DNA from: Luteitalea sp.
GTDB taxonomy: Bacteria; Acidobacteriota; Vicinamibacteria; Vicinamibacterales; Vicinamibacteraceae
NCBI GenBank assembly: GCA_009377605.1
Contig: WHTT01000039.1
Span: 1 to 59,271, forward strand
DNA length: 59,271 nucleotides
Direction: 5' to 3'
A program made the position numbers and the translations under genes. Positions 51,839 to 59,192 of the stretch are shown here, piece after piece. Each line of letters opens with the position of its first letter. The first letter of the stretch is position 1. Below the pieces are notes generated by a model. It was not told the DNA's origin. It did not search any database and saw only the letters and a program-made list of their open reading frames with translations.

Positions 51839-53113
51839 CTAGATCCCTAGGTCCCTGCCTACCTTTTCCACACTCTCGACCTTGTCCCTGAGAACTTGCA
51901 AGAACCTCGCGCCCGGTGCACCGTCGATGACCTGATGGTCACAGGTGAGCGACAGACCGATGACGTCGATGAGCGCCACTCTCCCCTCGCGCCGCACTGG
52001 CTTGAGCTGAATGGCGTCCACGCCGAGAATTGCCACCTGCGGCGGGTTGATGAGCGGGGTGAACCACTCGATTCCGAGGCTGCCCAGGTTGCTAATCGTG
52101 AACGTCCCGCCAGACAGATCATCGGGCCTGATGGTTCCCTCGAGCGCCTGCGCGGTGAGCGTCTTCATCTGGAGGGCCAACCGGCTGATCGGCAACGTAT
52201 GCGCGTTCCGGACCACCGGAACCAGCAGCCCCCTGGGTGTGTCGCACGCGAAGCCGATATGTATCTCTGCGTGCTCCACGAGCTCGCCGTCGACGAGCTC
52301 CTGATTGAGGGCTGGCACGTCGACGAGCGCCCTGATCGTGCAGAAGGTGACCAGGTCGCCGATCGTAATATCCGGCAGGGTGGTTGACGCCTTGATACGG
52401 GCGCGCAGCGTCAGGAGCCCGCCCGCGTCCGCCGACGTGTGCATCGTGTACTGCGCCGTGGACGCGAGAGACTCCCGCATGCGGCGGGCGATGGCGTCGC
52501 GCACGCCGCGCCGCGCCTGGTTCTTCGGTGGGGACGATACGGTCGAGGCACGCCTCGAGGCCTGCGCTACGGCCGACGGGGAGGAGGCCTGCGTTACGGC
52601 GGTTGCGGAGTACGCGCGGCGCAGGTCTTCCTCGAGCACCCTTCCGCCCGGACCGGACCCAGCGACGTTCGATGGATGAAAGTCGTGCTCCTGGGCAAAA
52701 CGCCGCGCGCGGGGGCTGAGCGGGGCCATGTGATCTGCTGGAGTTACAGCTGCGGTCGACACAGAGAGCGTCGATGCTGCCGGCGGCTCCGACGAGGGCG
52801 CGCCAGTCTGCGTGTCTGGCCCGTCGGAAGGCGCCAAGCCGGCCGACTGTGGTCGGAACTCTACAGCGCTCTCCCCGTCCTCGCCAATGACGAAGAGGTT
52901 CGTGAAGACCGGGACGAGCGAGCCCTCTTCGAAGAAGGTCTCCAGCACCGTACCGTCGACCGGAGCGGTGACCTCGAAGTTTGCCTTGTCCGTCTCGATC
53001 TCGACGACGATGTCCCCCGTGGCGACAACGTCGCCTTTCTGTCTAATCCACTTGCTCACCAAGCACTCGTCGACCGTGTTGCCAAGCTTGGGTAATTCAA
53101 CTGGTGTGGCCAT
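51839..53113 (-). CDS. dihydrolipoamide acyltransferase (E2)
   Basis: The 424-residue protein has a lipoyl domain (1-about 76; lipoylated K43 in EIETDKANFEV), an E1/E3-binding domain (about 133-168; LSPRARRFAQEHDFHPSNVAGSGPGGRVLEEDL) and a catalytic domain (about 195-424) with LTCDHQVIDGAPGARFL (H393 and D397). Ala/Ser-rich linkers separate them; the second linker (ATAVTQASSPSAVAQASRRAST) is encoded by REP-like repeat sequence. It carries the acyl group from E1 to CoA. It is transcribed ahead of the E1 gene. Confidence 0.93.
   Translation of the reverse strand: MATPVELPKLGNTVDECLVSKWIRQKGDVVATGDIVVEIETDKANFEVTAPVDGTVLETFFEEGSLVPVFTNLFVIGEDGESAVEFRPQSAGLAPSDGPDTQTGAPSSEPPAASTLSVSTAAVTPADHMAPLSPRARRFAQEHDFHPSNVAGSGPGGRVLEEDLRRAYSATAVTQASSPSAVAQASRRASTVSSPPKNQARRGVRDAIARRMRESLASTAQYTMHTSADAGGLLTLRARIKASTTLPDITIGDLVTFCTIRALVDVPALNQELVDGELVEHAEIHIGFACDTPRGLLVPVVRNAHTLPISRLALQMKTLTAQALEGTIRPDDLSGGTFTISNLGSLGIEWFTPLINPPQVAILGVDAIQLKPVRREGRVALIDVIGLSLTCDHQVIDGAPGARFLQVLRDKVESVEKVGRDLGI
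52547..52571 (-). repeat. REP-like element inside the E2 coding sequence
   Basis: GCACGCCTCGAGGCCTGC (52548-52565) followed by GCTACG matches the intergenic element at 27192-27216 with two differences in 25 nt. A partial second copy (AGGCCTGCGTTACGG) follows at about 52586-52600. It is in frame and encodes linker residues around AVAQASRRAS. Confidence 0.7.
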
Positions 53114-53117
53114 GGTC

Positions 53118-53229
53118 GGTTCTTGGTTCCTGGTCCTTGGTCCTTGGTGCGCTTAGTACGCTTCGATACTTCGGGTAGGCCAAGGCGCACCAAGCACCAA
53201 GCACTAAGGACCAAGAACCAAGAACGGTT
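53118..53229. repeat. intergenic inverted word tract between transaldolase-like and E2 genes
   Basis: The left half (53118-53153) uses TTGGTTCCTGGTCCTTGGT words. The right half (53184-53229) is their inverse (CACCAAGCACCAAGCAC, GGACCAAGAACCAAGAAC). It fills the whole gap inside an otherwise continuous minus-strand operon, and could lower expression of E2/E1 relative to the upstream genes. Confidence 0.75.
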
Positions 53230-54256
53230 ACCGATAGCTCTCCAACTGCTTCCAACCGATCTCGGTGAACTGACTGAGGGTCCGTTGGGTGATGCCAAAT
53301 GTGACGAACGCCGCCGGTGCCATGCCATTCGGCTCGTACGCGCGCACGAAGTCAGGCAGCTGCAGGAGCCGCTCGATAACATCCTCCGGTACGGGGTTGT
53401 CGATTCGCGGCTCTCGCGGCAAGTCGTTCGACACGAAGACCTCCTGATACGTCGGATGGATGGACATCACGAGGTCGGCGCCGGCCAATTCCGTCAGGTG
53501 GTAGTCGCCGCGCAGCGCGGCCACCAACAGCACCGCTTCATAGCCGCGGTCCTTGTAGATGGCGTACGCGCGCTTGGAGACTGCCAGACCGGCCTGGCGG
53601 ATGTCGGGCTCACTGATCGCGGCGGCCCCGCAATCGTGCGCAACTTCGCGCAAGTAGTCGTCCAAGCGGCCGATCATGAGCACGGCGAAGCACTTTCCAG
53701 GCGTGATCCCGTTCTGCGTCGCGCGTGCCATGCCGGCGCGATGTCGCTCCGCGATGGCAATCACCTGTGGCACGGTGAAGCTGACCGTCGCCGTGGTCGT
53801 GATGCCCTCCGCGATGCAGTCCTCGAGCACGTCGAGACCTGCAGCGGTTGCCGGCAGCTTGACCGCGATGTTCGGCGCCCAGGCGTGGAAACGTCTCGCC
53901 ATGGGGCCCATGCACTCGCGGTTGCCCGCGCGCGACGGGTTCACCTGCGCGCAGACGAAGCCGGATTCCCCCTGGCGGCGCTCGAACTCTGGCATCAGCC
54001 TCGCGGCGGCCTCAGTGACGGTGATCCGCATCAGCGCCTCAGCCTTCTGCTCCGGTGGCAGCTTCTGGCCGAGCACCTGATCGATGGCGGCACCCCAGAG
54101 CTGCCGGTCCTTCTTCAACGCGACGCTCGAGAGTACTGGATTCGTGGTGACACCGACCGCGCCGCGCTGCAGACCGATGTCGAGCTCTGCCGCTTCCGCG
54201 GAGTCGTGCCACCACTTCGTTGCCGTGTGCTCACTCACCCAGCGCAAATACGTCAT
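53228..54256 (-). CDS. transaldolase-family lyase
   Basis: The 342-residue protein belongs to the class I aldolase group with TTNPVLSS (37-44) and the Schiff-base lysine K133 in NIAVKLPATAAG. It also has CIAEGITTTATVSFTVPQVIAIAERH and the late block LAGADLVMSIHPTYQEVF. It is longer than the FSA-type protein at 20.6 kb and belongs to a different subgroup of unknown substrate. It starts 3 bp after the SDR stop, so it is strongly coupled. The likely reaction is retro-aldol cleavage or three-carbon transfer on a ketose or ketose phosphate. Confidence 0.88.
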   Translation of the reverse strand: MTYLRWVSEHTATKWWHDSAEAAELDIGLQRGAVGVTTNPVLSSVALKKDRQLWGAAIDQVLGQKLPPEQKAEALMRITVTEAAARLMPEFERRQGESGFVCAQVNPSRAGNRECMGPMARRFHAWAPNIAVKLPATAAGLDVLEDCIAEGITTTATVSFTVPQVIAIAERHRAGMARATQNGITPGKCFAVLMIGRLDDYLREVAHDCGAAAISEPDIRQAGLAVSKRAYAIYKDRGYEAVLLVAALRGDYHLTELAGADLVMSIHPTYQEVFVSNDLPREPRIDNPVPEDVIERLLQLPDFVRAYEPNGMAPAAFVTFGITQRTLSQFTEIGWKQLESYR

Positions 54257-54259
54257 GCG

Positions 54260-55015
54260 TCATTTGCCTTGCCAACCGCCGTCGACGTAGACCGACTGCC
54301 CGGTGAGGTAGCTCGCCTCGTCGGACGCGAGGAACGCCGCGACGGTGCCGATCTCGCGCGGGGAGCCGGCGCGGCCGATCGAGATCTGCGCGAGCACGCC
54401 CGGCAGCAGCTCCGGGTTCTTCATGACCCACTCGGTCATCGGCGTGTCGATGAGGCCGGGATGCACGCAGTTGACCCGGATCCCCTGCGGTGTCACCTCG
54501 GCCGACATGTTGCGCGTCAGCGCTTCGAGACCGAGCTTGGTGGGTGCGTAGTGCGTGCGTCCCGGCAGCACCTTGCCGGCTTGAATCGAGCCGATGTGAA
54601 CGATGCTGCCCGTACGGCCTTCCGCGATTGCGCGTCGGCAGAAGACCTGCGAGCAGAGCCAGGCGCCGCGCAAGTTCACGTCCACCAGCCGCGTCCATTG
54701 CTCATCGGTGAGCTCCAGGAACGGGACGATCGTTTCGATCCCGGCGTTGTTCACGAGGATGTCGATCGGCCCGAGCTCCTTCCAGACTCGCTCGATCATC
54801 GGCTCCACGTCCGAACGGTTCGCCACGTCGGCTCTACACGTGACAGCACGGCGGCCCACGGCACGGATCCCTGCCGCCACTTCCTCGGCCAGCGGCATGT
54901 TGGTGACGTCGTTCACCGCGACATTGGCGCCTTCCGCGGCGAAGACCTCGGCGATGCCACGACCTATGCCGCGAGCCGCCCCTGTCACAAGCGCAATTTT
55001 GCTTTCGAGCTTCAG
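54260..55015 (-). CDS. short-chain dehydrogenase/reductase (SDR) with apparent CTG start
   Basis: Read from CTG at 55015 the product is 251 residues, (M)KLESKIALVTGAARGIGRG. It has the TGxxxGxG motif (11-18), D36 after the second strand (favouring NAD+), NNAG, and the catalytic set S143, Y156, K160 (YAPTK). It ends with YLTGQSVYVDGGW, a classical SDR end. An AAGGAGG exactly 5 nt upstream of the CTG overlaps the TAA of the previous gene. The next in-frame GTG (54988) would cut off the first beta strand and has no such site. It probably oxidises a sugar, polyol or hydroxy acid within the cluster's pathway. Confidence 0.9.
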   Translation of the reverse strand: MKLESKIALVTGAARGIGRGIAEVFAAEGANVAVNDVTNMPLAEEVAAGIRAVGRRAVTCRADVANRSDVEPMIERVWKELGPIDILVNNAGIETIVPFLELTDEQWTRLVDVNLRGAWLCSQVFCRRAIAEGRTGSIVHIGSIQAGKVLPGRTHYAPTKLGLEALTRNMSAEVTPQGIRVNCVHPGLIDTPMTEWVMKNPELLPGVLAQISIGRAGSPREIGTVAAFLASDEASYLTGQSVYVDGGWQGK

Positions 55016-55025
55016 AGTGACCTCC

Positions 55026-56843
55026 TTACCGTCTGCCGGCCAGCTTCGCGCTCGGCGTCGTGTCGGCTTCGAGATCCCCCAGGACGAACTGGATCCCCGC
55101 CAAGACGTGCTCCGCCAGCGGCCGCGTCATGAACATCGTCGTCGTGTGTCCCAGCGCGCAGTTGAACACACGTCCCTTACCGTAGCCTTTTATCCAGCTG
55201 AGCCCGTAATCGTTGTCAGGACGGAGATAGAGAGGGCGCTCCCCCCGCATGTCCGTTCTACCGACGTCAAGGCTCAAGAGCACTCGCAGCTTCTCCCGAG
55301 AGTACGGCCCGTCTGCAAGGAAACGATAGTATTCGTCCGTGTACTCGAACGTCTCCCTGCCGGCGAATCCTGCATTGAGCGGATGGCTCGGGCTCTCGAT
55401 CCGCAGTGTTGCCGGCTCCACGCGGTGGGGACCATCTTGGGCGCCCATCATCTCCCCGAACTCCGGCAAGTTCATCGAGGCGTACGTCGTGCCGTGGAGC
55501 CCGGCGACACCCCCGCCTTCGCGGACGAACCGCAGGAGGCCATCGAGAACGTCAGGATCGCTGAACACCTGACCCACGACGCTATTCAAGAATACGGCAT
55601 CGAACTGTGTGATCGTCGGGTACTTCAGATTGTCCAGATCATTGTCGAATACCGGCTCATACGCGCCCGTGCTCTTGGCCATGAGCTCCAGCGCCAGGTT
55701 CGTGTGGGCAATGTTCTCATGATAGAAGCCGCCGCTGGGACAGAGGTCGATGACCAGGAGCTTCCGTGCCTTCTTCGGCTTCACGGCCGCCTCGCGCGGC
55801 AAGGCCGCCGCGATCTTCCGCCGGTCCTCCGGCGGCACGCGATCGGTCGGCGTGATTGGCATCTTGCGCGAGATTTCGTTCACGCGATATCCCGTCGCAG
55901 GGCGAACCAGCGCCTCGAAGCGCTCGACGGCTCCCGACAGCTCCAGGAACGTATCCGCAGCCCCGGCGGTGTTGAGGCCGATGAACAGCGGCGTGACCGC
56001 CGCGCGTGGGCTGGCGCAGTTGCCGCACTCCGGCAGCCATCGGGGAGCCTCGGGCGGATGGCGTCGACTGATCGCAAGGAGGAGCTCCCCAATAGCCGCA
56101 CCGTTGTCCTGCGGCATATCGCGGCCATTCGTGCCGCGAGCGCTCCGATCGCGCAGCTCCAGCGCCATCAACCGCGTCTCGATCAGAGATAGCGCCTCCA
56201 GCGGCTCGATACCTTGCTGCCTCCAGCGGTCGACGTCGAGGCTGACGCCAATCCGCTCGCTCCGGCGCTCCAGCGCCGCCACCAACTGCTCTGGATCCGA
56301 ATGGTCCGATGTCTGGTCACCAATCTCCAGCGCGACGTTGATGTCGAGCTCGTTCGCGAGCTCATCCAGCGTGGAAAGCGATGCGCTGTCGGAGCTTGCG
56401 ACGATCGTCTCGACCTCCAGGCTCTTCGCGAGCTCGAAGAGCTGGCGGCCTGCCTCTTCGTCGCCGATGGCGTCGACGTGGTAGGCCACCATTCGAAGGT
56501 TCAGCTCTCCAAGCCTCTCCTTGATGGCCGCCACCTCCGTGGGGGAGAGGTGATAGTCCAGCTTCTTGGGGATCTCGGGGCTCACCTGTTGCGAGCTGAA
56601 TCCCTCGATGAACGCCAGTCCCAGGAGGTCCGCGTTGCTGGCAGCCTCGAAGAAGGTGAGATCGCGAAAGGCCGTGGAGGCGATGCCGACCCTCCAGCCC
56701 AGGAGGTCGTCGACCGCCGTGCGCGTTTGCCTCGAACCGCCCGGGCGCGCCGAAACGACAGTGGGCTCGTCTGCCGGCGGATCGCCTTGTGGCCCCGCCG
56801 CGGTCAGCAGGGCCACCAACGCCAAGTGCAGGTAGATCTTCAT
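55026..56843 (-). CDS. exported TIM-barrel isomerase-like / ThuA-like fusion protein
   Basis: The 605-residue protein has a signal peptide (MKIYLHLALVALLTAAG), a xylose-isomerase-type TIM-barrel domain (about 48-330; GIASTAFRDLTFFEAASNADLLGLAFIEGF, LNLRMVAYHVDAIGDEEAGRQLFELAKSLEV) and a ThuA-like glutamine-amidotransferase-fold domain (about 360-595; KLLVIDLCPSGGFYHENIAHTN, FLNSVVGQVF, GGGVAGLHGTTYAS, GKGRVFNCALGHTTTMF). The two folds are often neighbours in sugar-utilisation clusters; here they are one chain. It starts 4 bp after the upstream stop, and its own stop overlaps the SDR ribosome site. The activity is unknown, probably on a periplasmic carbohydrate. Confidence 0.85.
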   Translation of the reverse strand: MKIYLHLALVALLTAAGPQGDPPADEPTVVSARPGGSRQTRTAVDDLLGWRVGIASTAFRDLTFFEAASNADLLGLAFIEGFSSQQVSPEIPKKLDYHLSPTEVAAIKERLGELNLRMVAYHVDAIGDEEAGRQLFELAKSLEVETIVASSDSASLSTLDELANELDINVALEIGDQTSDHSDPEQLVAALERRSERIGVSLDVDRWRQQGIEPLEALSLIETRLMALELRDRSARGTNGRDMPQDNGAAIGELLLAISRRHPPEAPRWLPECGNCASPRAAVTPLFIGLNTAGAADTFLELSGAVERFEALVRPATGYRVNEISRKMPITPTDRVPPEDRRKIAAALPREAAVKPKKARKLLVIDLCPSGGFYHENIAHTNLALELMAKSTGAYEPVFDNDLDNLKYPTITQFDAVFLNSVVGQVFSDPDVLDGLLRFVREGGGVAGLHGTTYASMNLPEFGEMMGAQDGPHRVEPATLRIESPSHPLNAGFAGRETFEYTDEYYRFLADGPYSREKLRVLLSLDVGRTDMRGERPLYLRPDNDYGLSWIKGYGKGRVFNCALGHTTTMFMTRPLAEHVLAGIQFVLGDLEADTTPSAKLAGRR

Positions 56844-56847
56844 ATCC

Positions 56848-57759
56848 TCAGGCGCGGAACGTGAATCCCAGCTTCTGCAGATACGCCTTGCTGATCTCTG
56901 CGGTCTCTCGCGGCGTGTACGGCGCGTTCTTCGAGCCGTCCAGCTCCACCATGATGTTGGCAGTGGGATTCGCGGCGTCGACCATCTCGAGAATCGCCTT
57001 CAGGTCGACCTTGCCCTGGCCCAATGGGCAGTAGCCGGCAAAGTGTTCCCCGCCGACGTAGTCCTTCAGATGCATGTGGACGGTGATGGGGAGGAAGTCC
57101 TTCACGACTTGGGCCGCATCGGCACCGCCCTTTTGCAGCTGGCCCACATCTGGCGCGAACTTGAAGTGATCGGTGTTGACCGCCTCCATGACGGCGTATG
57201 TCTCGTCTCGCGTCTCGATCGCGGTGTTCGTGTGCTGGTGCAGGCCGGCTCCCAGCCCGATATCGTTCATCGCCAGTCCATACTCGTTCAGGGCGGACAC
57301 GATGTTTGGGCGGTGCTCCTTGAAGTTGTAGCCCTGTCGCTCGACGCCGTTGGCGGAGAGCACGGCAAAACGGCCGCCGTATTTCTTGAGGACCTTGCCT
57401 CGCTGGACCAGGTCCGCCAGCGTCTCCTTTCGCTTGGAAGGATCGATCACTTGGACCGATGAGTACGCGGAGACCAGCGGGATGCGGTACTTGTCGAGGA
57501 GCGCTTGGAGTGTGTCTTTCTTGTCCCAGTCCTCGAGGATGGCGGCGAAGGTCTCGAACTTGTGAAAACCGAGGCTGTCCATGTCCGCGACGGCTGGAGC
57601 GAGATTTTCCGGCGTGCGCGGGACGGCACCCCAGATGAGCGACGTGCAGCCGATCTGGAGCTTACCCGCTTGCGCCGTACCCGAGAGCGGCAGGCTCGCC
57701 GCGCCAAGCGCAGCGCCCAGCGCCTTGGTGAAGGTCCGGCGATTCATCCTGTGTCTCAT
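56848..57759 (-). CDS. Tat-exported sugar phosphate isomerase/epimerase-like TIM barrel
   Basis: The 303-residue protein has a twin-arginine signal (MNRRTFTKALGAALGAASLPLSGTAQA) and an AP-endonuclease-2-type TIM barrel resembling inosose dehydratase or xylose isomerase-like enzymes. Likely metal ligands lie in FETFAAIL (Glu), FAPDVGQLQKGG (Asp), VHMHLKDYVGG (His) and IMVELDGS (Glu). It is the first gene of the minus-strand cluster. ATG at 57759 is chosen because GAGAGG lies 9 nt upstream; the methionine just before the Tat motif is an alternative. Export of a cofactor-loaded protein by Tat fits a metal enzyme. Confidence 0.88.
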   Translation of the reverse strand: MRHRMNRRTFTKALGAALGAASLPLSGTAQAGKLQIGCTSLIWGAVPRTPENLAPAVADMDSLGFHKFETFAAILEDWDKKDTLQALLDKYRIPLVSAYSSVQVIDPSKRKETLADLVQRGKVLKKYGGRFAVLSANGVERQGYNFKEHRPNIVSALNEYGLAMNDIGLGAGLHQHTNTAIETRDETYAVMEAVNTDHFKFAPDVGQLQKGGADAAQVVKDFLPITVHMHLKDYVGGEHFAGYCPLGQGKVDLKAILEMVDAANPTANIMVELDGSKNAPYTPRETAEISKAYLQKLGFTFRA

Positions 57760-57800
57760 CGTTCACGACCTCTCTGGGCGCGGCTCGTGCCCTCCACATG

Positions 57801-57815
57801 TTGCGTATTGCGCAA
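57801..57815. promoter_or_regulatory. inverted-repeat operator in the divergent cluster promoter
   Basis: TTGCG-TATTG-CGCAA lies between the divergent TIM-barrel and UPF0261 genes. It contains the perfect 12-bp palindrome TATTGCGCAATA (57806-57817) and is followed by GGATGTGCA. It is 14/15 identical to the site at 48956-48970. The layout suits an IclR- or GntR-type regulator, which is not encoded in the window. Confidence 0.65.
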
Positions 57816-57962
57816 TAGGATGTGCAGAATACGTCACGATTTGTATCAGTCGGTGACTGGCGAAGTCAAGCGCTGGTCAGTTCGCCGCGCTCACGCTCGG
57901 CCCGCGAACGACCGCAGATGAGGGCGCAGTACCGAACGCACGGACAGGCAGGTAGGCTGCTC

Positions 57963-59192
57963 ATGAGCACGATCGCGGTTCTTGGAACGTTCGACACGAA
58001 AGGAGTCGAGCACGCTTACGTGGCCGACTGTATCCGGGCCCGCGGCCATGACGTGTTGATGGTGGACGTCGGGGGACAGGGCCCACCGCAGGTCCAGGCT
58101 GACGTCGACGCCGACGCCGTCGCGGCCGAGGGTGGTGTCGATCTCGCCGCACTGCGCGCCCGCGGCGACCGCGGTGCGATGGTCGAGGCCATGGCGCGAT
58201 CGGCGCCCGGGCTCGTCGCGCGTCTGGCAAGGGAGGGACGTATCGACGGTGTGCTGTCGCTCGGTGGAAGCGGCGGCACGGCCATCGCCACGGCGGCGAT
58301 GCGCGCGCTGCCGCTGGGTCTGCCAAAGGTCATGGTGTCCACGGTCGCCAGCGGAAACGTGGCCCCCTACGTCGGCGCCCAGGACATCGTGATGTTTCCG
58401 AGCATCGTCGATGTCGCCGGGCTGAACCGCTTCTCCCGCGGCATCTTCCGTCGAGCGGCGGTGGCGATCTGCGCAATGGTGGAAGCGGTCGGTGCTGAGG
58501 CCACGGACGCGAAGCCACTCGTTGTCGCCAGTATGTTCGGTAACACGACCGCGTGTGTCGAGCGGGCGCGACACCGCCTGGAGGCCGAGGGTTATGAAGT
58601 GCTGGTCTTTCATGCTACCGGCGCGGGCGGTCGGGCCATGGAGTCGCTGATCGAGTCTGGAACCGTGGACGGTGTGCTCGACGTGACAACCACCGAATGG
58701 GCCGACGAGCTGGTGGGCGGCGCGCTGAAGGCGGGTCCAACGCGGCTCGAGGCAGCCGCGCGGCACGGCGTCCCGGCGATCATCAGCCCGGGGTGCCTGG
58801 ACATGGTGAACTTCGGTCCTCCAGAGACCATACCCGAGACCTTCTCCGGGCGGACGTTCTACCAACACAATCCGCAGGTCACGCTGATGCGGACCACGGC
58901 TACCGAGTGTACGCAGCTCGGGCGTATCCTGGCGGAGAAGGCCAATCTATCGACCGGCCCGGTTACCGTTTTGATCCCGCTCCAGGGCGTCAGCGTGATC
59001 GGCGAAGCGGGTCAACCCTTTCATGATGCAGCGGCCGATGCAGCGCTGTTCACCGAGCTACGAAAGCATCTTCGTCCCGAGATCCCTGTGGTCGAAGTGG
59101 ATGCCGCAATCAACGATCCACGGTTCGCGGACGCGTGCGCCGTGGCGCTCATCGACAACATGCGCAAGCCGGCACGATTGGAGAGCACATGA
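57963..59192 (+). CDS. UPF0261 / Tm-1-like ATP-binding domain protein
   Basis: The 409-residue protein, MSTIAVLGTFDTKGVEHAYVADCIRARGHDVLMVDVG, is a member of the UPF0261 family related to the N-terminal domain of plant Tm-1. Typical blocks are GVLSLGGSGGTAIATAAMRALPLGLPKVMVSTVASGNVAPYVG, DIVMFPSIVDVAGLNRFSR and FGNTTACVERARHRLEAEGYEVLVFHATGAGGRAMESLI. The fold binds ATP; the biochemical role in bacteria is not settled. It diverges from the catabolic operon across a shared operator and overlaps the next gene by ATGA. An upstream in-frame start would add up to 47 unconserved residues. Confidence 0.9.
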   Translation: MSTIAVLGTFDTKGVEHAYVADCIRARGHDVLMVDVGGQGPPQVQADVDADAVAAEGGVDLAALRARGDRGAMVEAMARSAPGLVARLAREGRIDGVLSLGGSGGTAIATAAMRALPLGLPKVMVSTVASGNVAPYVGAQDIVMFPSIVDVAGLNRFSRGIFRRAAVAICAMVEAVGAEATDAKPLVVASMFGNTTACVERARHRLEAEGYEVLVFHATGAGGRAMESLIESGTVDGVLDVTTTEWADELVGGALKAGPTRLEAAARHGVPAIISPGCLDMVNFGPPETIPETFSGRTFYQHNPQVTLMRTTATECTQLGRILAEKANLSTGPVTVLIPLQGVSVIGEAGQPFHDAAADAALFTELRKHLRPEIPVVEVDAAINDPRFADACAVALIDNMRKPARLEST

